A DNA stretch of 64,000 nt from Methylobacterium radiodurans (GTDB lineage Bacteria; Pseudomonadota; Alphaproteobacteria; Rhizobiales; Beijerinckiaceae): assembly GCF_003173735.1 (NCBI RefSeq), contig NZ_CP029551.1, positions 3,911,501-3,975,500 of the forward strand, given 5' to 3'. The notes under the pieces are model-generated. The model did no database searches and had not been told where the DNA came from. It saw only the letters and a list, made by a program, of their open reading frames with translations. This document shows, one piece after another, positions 16,660 to 25,603 of this stretch. Within the stretch, counting starts at the first letter, position 1. Each line of letters begins with the position of its first letter. The position numbers were made by a program, and so were the translations under genes.

Positions 16660-17421
16660 ATGAACCTGCTCCTGCCCGGGATCGCGGCGGCTTACCTCCT
16701 CACGTTCGCGCGCGTCGGCACGCTGATCATGCTGATGCCGGGGATCGGCGAGAACACCATCTCCCCGCGCCTGAGGCTCGCCTTCGCGCTGCTGGTCGCG
16801 CTGGTGCTGTTCCCGACCGTGCGCCCGCTGCTCGGGACCCCCGAGACGCTCGCCGGGCCGCGGCTGATCGCGCTGCTGTTCGGCGAGACGCTGATCGGAC
16901 TCGTGCTCGGGCTCACGATCCGCATGCTGGTCGCCGCGCTCCAGACCGCGGGTCTGATCGTCTCGCAGCAGCTCGGCCTGTCCTACGCCATGACGGTCGA
17001 TCCGACGATGGGCGGGCAGCAGGCGACCTTCGGCAACTTCCTGACGCTGCTCGGCATCACCCTGATCCTGGCCGCCGACCTGCACCACATCGCCCTGGAG
17101 GGGATCGGGCGCAGCTACGCGCTGCTGCCGCCGGACGGGGTGCCGGGCTTCGGCGACGCGGTGCAGCTGGCCCTGAAGGCGATCGCCCGCGGCTTCGCGC
17201 TGGCGGTGCAGATCGCGGCGCCCTTCATTGCCTTCGGCATCCTGTTCAACCTCGGGCTCGGCGTGCTCTCCCGGATGATGCCGCAGCTCCAGGTCTTCTT
17301 CGTCGCGGTGCCGGCCTCGATCCTGATCGGCATGGCGATCTTCGTGGGCTGCCTCGGCGTGATGATGGGCGTCTTCCTGGACGATATCGGGCGCTTCCTC
17401 GCCCAGCTCTCCGGGCGCTAG
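16660..17421 (+). CDS. fliR: flagellar export gate protein FliR
   Basis: Export gate subunit, 253 residues, with about six transmembrane helices. Matches FliR in FARVGTLIMLMPGIGENTISPRLRL, GETLIGLVLGLTIRMLVAALQTAGLIVSQQ, the DPTMGGQQATFGNFL block, and NLGLGVLSRMMPQLQVFFVAVP. It lies between fliQ and flhB. The 126-base gap after fliQ contains no gene. Confidence 0.95.
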   Translation: MNLLLPGIAAAYLLTFARVGTLIMLMPGIGENTISPRLRLAFALLVALVLFPTVRPLLGTPETLAGPRLIALLFGETLIGLVLGLTIRMLVAALQTAGLIVSQQLGLSYAMTVDPTMGGQQATFGNFLTLLGITLILAADLHHIALEGIGRSYALLPPDGVPGFGDAVQLALKAIARGFALAVQIAAPFIAFGILFNLGLGVLSRMMPQLQVFFVAVPASILIGMAIFVGCLGVMMGVFLDDIGRFLAQLSGR

Positions 17422-17463
17422 ACGCCGTCCGGGCGCTGGGCGCCCTGTCTGCCCGAGGCCGCG

Positions 17464-18531
17464 ATGTCTGACGACGCGGAGCAGGAGGACAAGACCGAGG
17501 AGCCGTCGCAACGGCGGCTCGACCAAGCGATCGAGCGCGGTCAGGTCGCCAACAGCGTCGAGATCAACACCTTCGCGGCGCTCGGCGCCTTCACGCTGGC
17601 GCTGGTGATCGCGGGCCCCGACATCGCCCGCACCCTGACGATCGAGATGCGCGCCTTCCTGATGAACGCGCACGCCCTGCCGGACGACGCCCACACCATG
17701 CAGGGTGTGGTCTCGCGCGTCCTGCTGCTCTGGCTCCAGGCGCTCGCGGTGCCGGCGGGGCTCGCGGTGGCGGCCGGGCTTGCCGCCGGCCTCTTGCAGC
17801 ACCCGCTCGTCTTCACAACCGATGCCCTGATGCCGAAATTCGACCGGATCTCGCCGATGGCCGGGGTCAAGCGGATCTTCGGCGTCGAGGCGATGGTGCA
17901 GTTCGGCAAGGGCCTCGCCAAGATCGGGGTCGTCGGCGTGGTCGTCGGCACCCTGCTGTGGAACGACCGTGACCGGCTGGAGGCCTTCGTGCGCCTCGAC
18001 GTCGCCGCCTGCCTCGCGGCGGTGTTCTCGATCAGCCTGAAGCTTCTCGGCGGCGTCCTCGCCGTCCACCTCCTGATCGCGCTGGCCGACGCGCTCTATC
18101 AGCGCTTCAACTGGCGCAAGGGTCTGCGCATGTCGAAGGAGGAGCAGAAGCAGGAGATGAAGGAGACGGACGGCAACCCGGAGGTGAAAGGCCGCATGCG
18201 GCAGCTGCGCGCCCAGCGCACCAAGAAGCGCATGATGGCGGCCGTCCCCTCCGCCACCGTCGTCGTGACCAACCCGACCCACTACGCCGTGGCGCTCCGC
18301 TACGAGGCCGGCATGACCGCCCCGGTCTGCGTCGCCAAGGGCGTCGATGCCCTGGCCCTGCGCATCCGCAAGGTCGCGGCCGAGCACGACGTGCCGGTTC
18401 TGGAGAACCCCCCGCTCGCCCGCGCGCTCCACGCCACGGTCGAGATCGACCAGGAGATCCCGGCCGAGCACTACCGGGCGGTGGCCGAGGTGATCGGCTT
18501 CGTGATGCGCCTGCGCCGCCGGGCGGCCTGA
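17464..18531 (+). CDS. flhB: flagellar export switch protein FlhB
   Basis: Substrate-specificity switch of the export apparatus, 355 residues. It opens with the polar N-terminus DKTEEPSQRRLDQAIERGQV, then four transmembrane helices, and then a cytoplasmic domain with the autocleavage motif NPTH (VVVTNPTHYAVAL), cleaved between Asn and Pro. The C-terminal half (GVDALALRIRKVAAEHDVP.. NPPLARALH) is typical. Last gene of the flagellar operon, convergent with fhcC. Confidence 0.96.
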   Translation: MSDDAEQEDKTEEPSQRRLDQAIERGQVANSVEINTFAALGAFTLALVIAGPDIARTLTIEMRAFLMNAHALPDDAHTMQGVVSRVLLLWLQALAVPAGLAVAAGLAAGLLQHPLVFTTDALMPKFDRISPMAGVKRIFGVEAMVQFGKGLAKIGVVGVVVGTLLWNDRDRLEAFVRLDVAACLAAVFSISLKLLGGVLAVHLLIALADALYQRFNWRKGLRMSKEEQKQEMKETDGNPEVKGRMRQLRAQRTKKRMMAAVPSATVVVTNPTHYAVALRYEAGMTAPVCVAKGVDALALRIRKVAAEHDVPVLENPPLARALHATVEIDQEIPAEHYRAVAEVIGFVMRLRRRAA

Positions 18532-18560
18532 GGCTGTCTCCCGCACCCATCCGGGGAATC

Positions 18561-18571
18561 GGGGGGGGGGG
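18561..18571. repeat. G11 homopolymer tract
   Basis: Eleven consecutive G residues between the convergent flhB and fhcC genes. Such tracts are prone to slippage; here it is outside both coding regions. Confidence 0.8.
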
Positions 18572-18593
18572 AGCGCGAGGATCTCGGGCCGCC

Positions 18594-18631
18594 GCGTCGC
18601 GGCTACGCCGCGGCGTCGCGGCTACGCCGCG
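18594..18631. repeat. 19-bp perfect tandem duplication at the fhcC stop
   Basis: GCGTCGCGGCTACGCCGCG occurs twice head to tail (18594-18612 and 18613-18631). The second copy holds the fhcC stop codon (CTA on this strand) and last codons. The first duplicates the stop and C-terminus in the 3' flank. Confidence 0.9.
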
Positions 18632-19416
18632 ACCCAGAGCTCGCCCTTGCCGATCGTGGCGAGGTCGCCCGAGTAGCGCTTGGGCGCGCCGGCGAGCAGG
18701 TCGGCGTGGCGGGCGCTCACCGGGCGGAGCGACTTCGCGAGCAGCCGCAGGTAGACGAGATCGAGCGCGCCGGTCTCGACGAAGGTCGGCATCAGGGCGC
18801 CGTGGCTGCCCGTGACCAGGGTGCCGCGGCGCATGCCGTAGCCCGGATGGTCGCCGACCGCGCCGGCCGCGATCGTGCCGGCGATCATGCGCGCGCCGGC
18901 AAAAGCGCCGGCCCGCTCGACCACGATCAGGCCGCGCCGCATGCTGTCGCCGAGACGGTCGCCGGCCGCGCCGCGGATCACCAGGGTGGCGCCGTCGAGG
19001 CCGACCTTCGCGGCGTGGACCGCCCCGCCCGCGTGGTCGCCGGCATCGCCCTCGATCACGATGGTGCCGCCGGTGGCGCCCGAGCCCGCGAACGGCCCGG
19101 CATTGCCGGTGACGGTGAGGCTGCCGCCCGCCATGCCGGCGCCGAGGCGCTGGCCGACATCGCCCTCGACGCGGATCGCACCCGCGGACAGCGATGCGCC
19201 GACCCGGTCGAGCCGCGCGTCACCGCCCGCGATGGTCAGCGTGTCCGAGCCGTCGAGCGCGACCGTGAAGCAGTCGCCGAGCACGAGCCCGCGCCGGGTG
19301 GTGCCGACGCCGAGGCGCTCGGCATCGCCCTGGCTCAGGCCGGAGAGCGCCAGCGGGTTGATGTTGAGGAAGTCGAGGCGCTCGGGGGGCGCCTCGCGGA
19401 GGGTGAGGACGGGCAT
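18622..19416 (-). CDS. fhcC: formyltransferase/hydrolase complex subunit C
   Basis: Subunit C of the Fhc complex (FhcABCD), which transfers the formyl group of formyl-H4MPT to a methanofuran analogue and hydrolyses it to formate. Homologous to FmdC/FwdC of methanogens and to the GltS C-terminal parallel beta-helix. The 264 residues show the repeated G-x-x-G-x-x-x-G pattern (RLGAGMAGGSLTVTGNAG, GDRLGDSMRRGLIVVE). Last gene of the leftward fhcBADC operon, one base after fhcD. The stop lies in a 19-bp tandem duplication. Confidence 0.95.
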   Translation of the reverse strand: MPVLTLREAPPERLDFLNINPLALSGLSQGDAERLGVGTTRRGLVLGDCFTVALDGSDTLTIAGGDARLDRVGASLSAGAIRVEGDVGQRLGAGMAGGSLTVTGNAGPFAGSGATGGTIVIEGDAGDHAGGAVHAAKVGLDGATLVIRGAAGDRLGDSMRRGLIVVERAGAFAGARMIAGTIAAGAVGDHPGYGMRRGTLVTGSHGALMPTFVETGALDLVYLRLLAKSLRPVSARHADLLAGAPKRYSGDLATIGKGELWVAA

Positions 19417-19417
19417 C

Positions 19418-20359
19418 TCAGGCCTCCTTCGCGAGCAGGTCGCGCAAGTGGTAATGGTGCCGGCCGAGATTGCCGCCGTAATTGCCGGCCGTGACCGCCA
19501 CGAGGCCGTGGGCGGCCCCGACCTCGGTCGCGGCGTGGAGCGCCGCCCGCATCGAGTCGGAGACGCCCTGCGAGGTCAGCGCGTCGATGACGATCTCCAG
19601 GACCACGTTGCACTCTGGGGGCAGCAGCGAGCCGGCCCGGCCTTTGAGCGTCGGGCAGTAGGCGTCGTTGGTCGAGGCCATCATGCCCTTGGTGCGCCCG
19701 CCGACCTTGGACCCTGAGCGCACGATGCCACCCGGGAAGGGCAGGATCGCGCCGGGCACCGCGGCCGCCGCCTCAACGGCGATCTCGGCCACTTTGAGCG
19801 TGTCGGCGTGCTTGCGGCCGAGGAACAGGAGGTTGCCGCCGCCGACCGCGCCGTCGACCGCCCGCACGAAGTCCTCGCACAGGAACTCGCCGTCCATGAC
19901 CGGGATGCGCCAGTAGCGGCGCATCTTCCCCGTCTCGTCGGGCATCCGCTTGGCGACCGCGAAGCCGTCGCCGAAATAGCGGATCGCGCCGCCGAGCTTG
20001 ATCTTGGTCGGCCCGTCGACGCCCGCGTAGGCCGCGGTGCCCGGGCAGGTCAGGATGCACTGGCCGACCCGCTTGATCAGCTGGTCCTTCAGCCCGTTCG
20101 GCTCGAAGCCGAACAGCAGGATGCGCACGCCGGGGCGCCCGTCCGGCGTCTCCTCGGGGGAGAGCTCGGCGTCGATCCCGGCCTCGGCGCCGCAGCCGAT
20201 CACCGAGGTGGCGAAGCCCGTCATCACGGTGGCGGCGATCATCGCCCAGCGGGCGGTGTCGTTCGTCACGATGAGCGCGGTTCCGGCGACGTCGAAGGCC
20301 TCCGCGAAGGTGTCCTCGACCGGGATGCCGTTGAGGGTGAGGTGCGTCATCTCAGCCAT
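19418..20359 (-). CDS. fhcD: formylmethanofuran:H4MPT formyltransferase, Fhc subunit D
   Basis: Catalytic formyltransferase subunit (Ftr homologue) of the Fhc complex, 313 residues. Starts MTHLTLNGIPVEDTFAEAFD, like archaeal Ftr. It retains DGEFLCEDFVRAVDGAVGGGN and the PECNVVLEIVIDALTSQGV block. Works in the cytoplasm at the last H4MPT-linked step before formate. Lies between fhcA (52-base gap) and fhcC. Confidence 0.97.
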   Translation of the reverse strand: MAEMTHLTLNGIPVEDTFAEAFDVAGTALIVTNDTARWAMIAATVMTGFATSVIGCGAEAGIDAELSPEETPDGRPGVRILLFGFEPNGLKDQLIKRVGQCILTCPGTAAYAGVDGPTKIKLGGAIRYFGDGFAVAKRMPDETGKMRRYWRIPVMDGEFLCEDFVRAVDGAVGGGNLLFLGRKHADTLKVAEIAVEAAAAVPGAILPFPGGIVRSGSKVGGRTKGMMASTNDAYCPTLKGRAGSLLPPECNVVLEIVIDALTSQGVSDSMRAALHAATEVGAAHGLVAVTAGNYGGNLGRHHYHLRDLLAKEA

Positions 20360-20410
20360 GGTTCGAAAGCCGCATCGGCCCCTCGGATCCGCGGAGCATC
20401 CGCGACAGCG

Positions 20411-22060
20411 TCACGCCCGGCATGCCACGTCCTCGAACACGGGCTTGTCCTTCGCGAACGCCGCCTCCGGCACCGCGAAGCTGTCGAGGCCCTGGCCGTA
20501 GCGGTCCTGCAGGTAGGTCTCGGTGCGCCGCTCCATCGCCCGGTCGGACTCGACGGTGAGCGACAGGGACCGGCCCGCGCGCCAGTCCACGACCTGCCCG
20601 TCCTCGACGATGACGTGGCCGTCCTTGAGCACGAACTTGGCCGCGGTGAACATCGCGGTCCGGTCCGGGTCGTCGCGGTAGATTGCGATGTCGGCGCGTC
20701 CCCCCGCGCGCAGGTGCCCGCGGTCGTCGAGGCCCAGCAGCTTGGCCGGCCCCGAGCGGGTGAGCTGGGCGATCTCCGAGAAGCTGTACTCGCGCTCGAT
20801 CGTGGCGATCTCCGAGCGCTCCTTCACGATGGCCGGCAGCGTCGCGATCTCGCGGTCGCGCGCCTCCTTGTCCATCAAGAGGTGGATGATGCGCGGGTAC
20901 TGGGTGAAGGGGCCGCCGTTCGGGTGGTCGGTGGTGAGGATGGTGCGCTCGGGGTCCCCTGAGAGCAGCATGATCTCCAGGCCGATCGCCCATTGCAGCG
21001 AACTCGTCGGGCCCTTCGGCCGGTACAGGAACGGCACCACGCCGCCCCCTTCCGCGTCGCCCGCGTTCAGCACCCACTTCTTCGGCTTCGCGCCCTTGCG
21101 GCCGCCGAACTGGCGCAGGATGTCGAGCGAGACCGTGACCGTCTGGCCGAACACCACCTGGCCGATATCGAGGCTCGCCTGCGGGTTCGCCATCATGGCG
21201 TCCACGATGCGCCTTGCCGCCGAGCGGAAACCGCCGGTCATCGGGTTCTCGGGGTCCGAGACGCCGTAGGCGTAGAACTGGGCGTGCGCGAAGTGGATAC
21301 GCCGCCCCTCAGCCGCGTCGAGCGTGGCGATCAGCGAATCGTCGGCGCCGGGAAGCCCGAGATTGTTGCAGTGGACGTGGAGCGGGTGCGGCACGCCGAT
21401 CTCCTCGACCGCGTCGAGGAGCGCGCCCATGATCTTGCGCGTCGAGAGCCCGTAGCAGGGGATCTCGTCGTCGAGGCTGAGCTTGAGCGCGCCGTCCTTG
21501 AAGGCCGAGGCGCCGCCTGCGTTGATGCACTTGACGCCGAGGCCCCGCGAGGCCGCGACGTTGAGCGCCACGAGGTCGCGCACCGCGGCCCTGCCCTCTC
21601 CGTCCCGCAGGATCTGCAGGAGGTGGTCGTCGTTGCCGAGCACGGTCAGCGCGCCGCGGTCGAGCAGGGGGATGTCGGCGAGTTCGAGCTGGGTCGCGAG
21701 CGCGTGGACCGGCGGCATCGCGGGCTCGACGGCGGTGGTGTAGCCCATCCGCGCGTAGGTGGCGCCGATCCAGCCGGCCGCGCCTCCCGCATGCGCGAAG
21801 GGATGACCCTCGGGCGCGGCCTCGCTCACGTAGAGCTCAGGCAGCAGCAGGCGCGAGGTGACGACGTTGCCGCCCGCGATGTGCGAGTGCACCTCGACGC
21901 CGCCCGCCATCACCACGCAGCCGGAGGCATCGAGGGTCTGGTCGGGCTTGGCGCCCGGCGGGGGCTCGACGATGCGGCCGTCCTCGACCCAGACGTCGCC
22001 CACCGCGTCGCGGCCGGCGGTCGGATCGACGACCCGACCGCCCTGGATCCGGATCAGCAT
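20411..22060 (-). CDS. fhcA: formyltransferase/hydrolase complex subunit A
   Basis: A 549-residue amidohydrolase-superfamily subunit (FwdA/FmdA homologue) that hydrolyses the formyl group to formate in the Fhc complex. Metal-binding features are visible: GVEVHSHIAGGNV near residue 60, PLHVHCNNLGLPG mid-protein, HFAHAQFYAYG, and LTTDHPNGGPFTQYP. The ATG at 22060 overlaps the fhcB stop by one base (TGATG), indicating translational coupling. The same frame stays open far upstream, but that part is the shadow of fhcB. Confidence 0.97.
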   Translation of the reverse strand: MLIRIQGGRVVDPTAGRDAVGDVWVEDGRIVEPPPGAKPDQTLDASGCVVMAGGVEVHSHIAGGNVVTSRLLLPELYVSEAAPEGHPFAHAGGAAGWIGATYARMGYTTAVEPAMPPVHALATQLELADIPLLDRGALTVLGNDDHLLQILRDGEGRAAVRDLVALNVAASRGLGVKCINAGGASAFKDGALKLSLDDEIPCYGLSTRKIMGALLDAVEEIGVPHPLHVHCNNLGLPGADDSLIATLDAAEGRRIHFAHAQFYAYGVSDPENPMTGGFRSAARRIVDAMMANPQASLDIGQVVFGQTVTVSLDILRQFGGRKGAKPKKWVLNAGDAEGGGVVPFLYRPKGPTSSLQWAIGLEIMLLSGDPERTILTTDHPNGGPFTQYPRIIHLLMDKEARDREIATLPAIVKERSEIATIEREYSFSEIAQLTRSGPAKLLGLDDRGHLRAGGRADIAIYRDDPDRTAMFTAAKFVLKDGHVIVEDGQVVDWRAGRSLSLTVESDRAMERRTETYLQDRYGQGLDSFAVPEAAFAKDKPVFEDVACRA

Positions 22061-23115
22061 CAGGAGTCCTTCCTGTTCGCGGGGGCCCTGCTGGCGAGGG
22101 CGTTGCGGCCGGCGACGGCCGCCGCGATGCGCACGATGATCTCGGCGGCGCTCGGCAGGTCGCCCGCCTGCTCGGGCGCGCGGTAGCTCAGGCCGGCGCG
22201 GCCCTCGTTCCAGAGCACGCCGCCGGTCTCCCGGCCGGGCTCGCCCACCCGGATCACCACCTCGGCGATGTCGGGCGAGGCCTCGCCGCCCACCAGTGCC
22301 ACGGCGGGCAGGGTCTTCAGCCAGTCCGGCCGCGCGGTCGGCAGGCTGGCGAGCCAGAGCGCGACGTCGGCCTCGCCGGCTTCCACCTGGCGGGCGGCGT
22401 CGAAGCGCCAGGGATCCTGCTCGGGGACGCGCCGGCCGAAGCCGACGCGGGTGGCCTGTCCCGTCGTCCAGGCCGCGACTTGGAGGGCGGCGCGGTCCTG
22501 GGTGCCGTCGCCCAGCGAGAGCGCGAAGCAGCGGGTGGCCTCGTTGAGGTCCATCACCAGCCCCTGCAGCATCTCGATGCCGAGCGTGCCGAGCTCGCCC
22601 GGATCGTACAGCACGGCGCCGTAGAGCGCGGCGGACAGCGCCCGGGCGGTCTCCGAGAGTTCGGCGTCGGAGGTCATGTGGCCGCGGGCATGGGCCCGCA
22701 GATGCGCGAGCCGGACCGCGAGATCTCCGGTCCCGGGAAGCGACAGGACGCGGCGCTCCGCGCCCGCGGCACGGCCGCGCACCGGCTTCGTCGCCCGCAG
22801 GCGCTCGACCAGCGGGCTCCTGCCGGGCGCCTCGCCCACCAGCAGCACCGCGTCGGCCCGGCCGACCACCTCGGCGGGCGGGGCCTGCATGGCGCCGACC
22901 CGGGCCAGCGCCCCGAGATCGGCGTAGGTCGCCTCGCCGCCCGCGCTGTCGACGGAGGCGCCGATGCGCCCGGCGAGATCGTAGGCGGCGCGGATCGCCG
23001 CCACCTCGGCGTTGAGGCCGGCGAAGACCGGCGCGCGCGCGGACGACAGGAGCGCGGCCGCCGCTTCCACGGCGGCGTCGGCGTCGGTCGCCCCACCCTT
23101 GACCCAGGCTGCCAT
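22060..23115 (-). CDS. fhcB: formyltransferase/hydrolase complex subunit B
   Basis: A 351-residue homologue of the molybdopterin/tungstopterin subunit FmdB/FwdB, but shorter. In Methylobacterium this subunit is reported to lack the archaeal redox cofactor, consistent with a hydrolytic rather than redox complex. I see no N-terminal Cys-rich cluster motif here. Starts MAAWVKGGATDADAAVEAAA. First gene of fhcBADC, divergent from the H4MPT-synthesis arm across 389 bases. Confidence 0.92.
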   Translation of the reverse strand: MAAWVKGGATDADAAVEAAAALLSSARAPVFAGLNAEVAAIRAAYDLAGRIGASVDSAGGEATYADLGALARVGAMQAPPAEVVGRADAVLLVGEAPGRSPLVERLRATKPVRGRAAGAERRVLSLPGTGDLAVRLAHLRAHARGHMTSDAELSETARALSAALYGAVLYDPGELGTLGIEMLQGLVMDLNEATRCFALSLGDGTQDRAALQVAAWTTGQATRVGFGRRVPEQDPWRFDAARQVEAGEADVALWLASLPTARPDWLKTLPAVALVGGEASPDIAEVVIRVGEPGRETGGVLWNEGRAGLSYRAPEQAGDLPSAAEIIVRIAAAVAGRNALASRAPANRKDS

Positions 23116-23504
23116 CCACCCTCGCGTGTTTTATCGTTGGGCCGCGCGCATCGCAGGCTCGTCGCTGCGCGGGGGCGGTCGCCTAAGACCGATGCCGCCG
23201 GGCCGCGCGGTCGGGCCCGGCGTGCCGGAATGGCCTGCCCGCCGGGTGGGCCGCACCCGCGGCGCGGCCACGGCACAACCCTCGGCGGACGGCATCCGGG
23301 CCGCCTCGAGGGCAGGTTTGCATTGCGCGGCCCCAGCAGGCAAGGCCCTCGCGCGCCGATTCGCATCCCGGCGGGCACCGGTTGCCCGCCGGACGCCCGC
23401 ATGTGAGAAGCCGGCGCCCGCCGATACGGAACTCCGCGGGCGGTGCGGGCGCTCTAGACCAGACCACGCGGGCCGGACCGCGCGACGAGCCGAGGAGAGA
23501 CCGG
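23116..23504. promoter_or_regulatory. divergent region between fhcB and the RFAP synthase gene
   Basis: 389 bases with no convincing gene. Both arms of the H4MPT module must start here, so it should hold two divergent promoters. I see no clear -35/-10 pair or operator. A GAGGAGAG ribosome site precedes the rightward GTG at 23505. Confidence 0.5.
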
Positions 23505-24497
23505 GTGCCCGAACTGCCGAGCCGGAGCGAGCCCGCGGCGGGACCGGCGGGAGCCGTCACGGTCGAGGCCCCCGCCCGGCTGCATTTCGGATTCCTCGAC
23601 CTGCACGGGGGCCTCGGGCGCCGCTTCGGCAGCGTCGGGCTCGCCATCGACGCGCCGGCCCTCCGGCTCACCGCCGAGCCGGCGCCCGAGCCCGCGGCCG
23701 ATGGACCGGAGGCGGAGCGGGTGCTGGGCTATATCCGGGCGGCAGCCGGCCATCTCGGTGTGGGCGAGGGCGTGCGGATCCGGGTCTCGGAGGCGATCCC
23801 CGCCCATGCGGGCTTCGGCTCGGGCACGCAACTCGCGCTCGCGGTCGCCGCGGCGCTCGCCCGGCTGCACGGAAGGGCCTTCGCGCCGGAGGACTTTTCC
23901 AACGCCCTCGATCGCGGCAACCGCTCAGGGGTGGGCCTGCGCGCCTTCACGGAGGGCGGCCTGATCGTCGATGGCGGCCGCGACGCGACCGGCGCCCCGC
24001 CCCCGGTCGTCGCCCGCCTCCCCTACCCGGAGGCGTGGCGGGTGGTGCTGATCCTCGACGAGGCGATGACCGGCGTGCACGGCACCCGCGAGGTCGAAGC
24101 ATTTCGCGATCTTCCGCGTTTCCCCGAGGAACAGGCCGCCGAGATCTGCCGGATCGTGCTGATGCAGGTGCTTCCGGCCGCCGTCACCGCCGAGCCCGAG
24201 GCCTTCGGGGCGGGAATCACGCGGATCCAGCGGCTCGTCGGCGATCATTTCGCGCCCCACCAGGGCGGGCGCTTCGCGAGCCCCGCCGTGGCCGAGGCCT
24301 TGGCCCGGATCGCGGAGCTCGGCATCTCCGGCTACGGCCAGAGTTCCTGGGGGCCGACCGGCTTCGCGCTGGTGCCGGACGAGCGCCGGGCGCGCGCCCT
24401 CGTCGCCGACCTGGAGGCGCGCGCGGCCGGGGCCGGGCGCCTGCGCTTCGTCGTCGCCCGCGGACGCAACACCGGGGCGAGCGTCTCGGCCGCCTGA
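23505..24497 (+). CDS. beta-ribofuranosylaminobenzene 5'-phosphate synthase
   Basis: First committed enzyme of H4MPT synthesis: it joins p-aminobenzoate to PRPP with loss of CO2. 330 residues of the GHMP-kinase superfamily. Visible features are an N-terminal strand PARLHFGFLDLHGGLGRRFGS and the glycine-rich IPAHAGFGSGTQLALAVAAAL loop. LDRGNRSGVGLRAFTEGGLIVDGG follows, and a C-terminal ISGYGQSSWGPTGFALV. This matches Orf4 of the M. extorquens H4MPT cluster. Start is GTG at 23505 after a good ribosome site. Confidence 0.88.
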   Translation: MPELPSRSEPAAGPAGAVTVEAPARLHFGFLDLHGGLGRRFGSVGLAIDAPALRLTAEPAPEPAADGPEAERVLGYIRAAAGHLGVGEGVRIRVSEAIPAHAGFGSGTQLALAVAAALARLHGRAFAPEDFSNALDRGNRSGVGLRAFTEGGLIVDGGRDATGAPPPVVARLPYPEAWRVVLILDEAMTGVHGTREVEAFRDLPRFPEEQAAEICRIVLMQVLPAAVTAEPEAFGAGITRIQRLVGDHFAPHQGGRFASPAVAEALARIAELGISGYGQSSWGPTGFALVPDERRARALVADLEARAAGAGRLRFVVARGRNTGASVSAA

Positions 24498-24653
24498 CCT
24501 CCGCGCCCGATCCCTGCCCTGCGGGCAAGGGTTGCGTCAGGGGGTGGTAGGCGCCGGGCGCGGCGCACCTTAGAAGCCCGGCTTAAGGGTTTGCGCGATA
24601 TGTAACGGTGCGCGACGCCCGAAGAGCCCGCCGAAGACGACGAGGAGACGACC

Positions 24654-25547
24654 ATGGCCCGCTCGATCCTGCACATGCTCACGCCGCTCAAGCACATGAG
24701 CCCCTTCGACGTGAACATGGCGATCGATGCCGGCTTCGAGACCATCGTCACCTACACGGACGTGACGCTGCCCGACGTCGTCTCTCTGACCCAGGACTCG
24801 ATCTTCTCCCGCGCACCGGAGGACGGGGTGCGCACCGGCCTCTTCATCGGCGGCAAGAACGCCGAGGACGCCCTCGACATGGTGGACCGGGCCAAGAAAG
24901 CCTTCGTCCCCCCCTTCGCCAACCACATCTTCGCCGACCCGGCCGGTTCCTTCACCACGGGCGCCGCGATGGTGGCGCAGGTGGCGCGCGCGCTCCGCCA
25001 GCGGCACGGCACCGATCTCAAGGGCAAGCGCATCGTGATCTTCGGGGGCGCCGGCGTCGTCGCCTACGTGGCGGCGGTGATCGGGGCGCTCGAAGGGGCG
25101 AAGTCCGTGCTCGTCGGCCATGACGGCGAGGAGCGCGTCTCGAAGATCGCCTTCACCATGAAGTGGCGCTTCGGCATCGAGGTGGATGCCGTCGACGGCA
25201 CCGCGCCCGAGGACCGGCGCCGGGCGATCGCCGACGCCGACGTGATCCTCTCGGCCGGGCCCGCCGGCATCCCGATCCTCTCGGCGGAGGATCTCGAATC
25301 CGCGCCCAAGCTGCTCGTCGCCTCCGATGTCAACGCGGTGCCGCCCGCCGGCATCGCGGGCATCGACGTGAACGCGATCGACGTGCCGCTCCCCACGGGC
25401 AAGGGGATCGGCATCGGCGCGCTCGCGGTCGGCAACGTGAAGTACCAGACCCAGTGCCGCCTGTTCCGCCGCATGCTCCAGGCCGACCAGCCGCTCTGCC
25501 TCGATTTCCGCGACGCCTACGAACTTGCCGTCGAGGTGACGGGCTGA
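24654..25547 (+). CDS. mtdB: NAD(P)-dependent methylene-H4MPT dehydrogenase
   Basis: Oxidises methylene-H4MPT to methenyl-H4MPT with NAD+ or NADP+, the first oxidation after Fae. 297 residues. The N-terminus MARSILHMLTPLKHMSPFDVN and the block DSIFSRAPEDGVRTGLFIGG are nearly those of M. extorquens MtdB. The Rossmann motif is KRIVIFGGAGVVAYVAAV. It lies in the rightward H4MPT arm between the RFAP synthase gene and an ATP-grasp gene. Confidence 0.97.
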   Translation: MARSILHMLTPLKHMSPFDVNMAIDAGFETIVTYTDVTLPDVVSLTQDSIFSRAPEDGVRTGLFIGGKNAEDALDMVDRAKKAFVPPFANHIFADPAGSFTTGAAMVAQVARALRQRHGTDLKGKRIVIFGGAGVVAYVAAVIGALEGAKSVLVGHDGEERVSKIAFTMKWRFGIEVDAVDGTAPEDRRRAIADADVILSAGPAGIPILSAEDLESAPKLLVASDVNAVPPAGIAGIDVNAIDVPLPTGKGIGIGALAVGNVKYQTQCRLFRRMLQADQPLCLDFRDAYELAVEVTG

Positions 25548-25568
25548 CCTGGAGCGGCCGGGCGCGCG

Positions 25569-25592
25569 CCCTCCCCGCAGAGGGTGGAGGGA
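25569..25592. repeat. dispersed GC palindrome copy 3
   Basis: CCCTCCCCGC / GGTGGAGGG, an imperfect copy directly before the GTG of the next gene. Here its right arm supplies that gene's ribosome-binding sequence (GGAGGGAGAG). Confidence 0.5.
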
Positions 25593-25603
25593 GAGCGGCG
25601 GTC

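Noticed and set aside
15844-18546. 900-codon open frame antisense to the flagellar operon
   Set aside because: Shadow of fliE-fliQ-fliR-flhB; His/Gln/Asp/Glu-rich with no fold.
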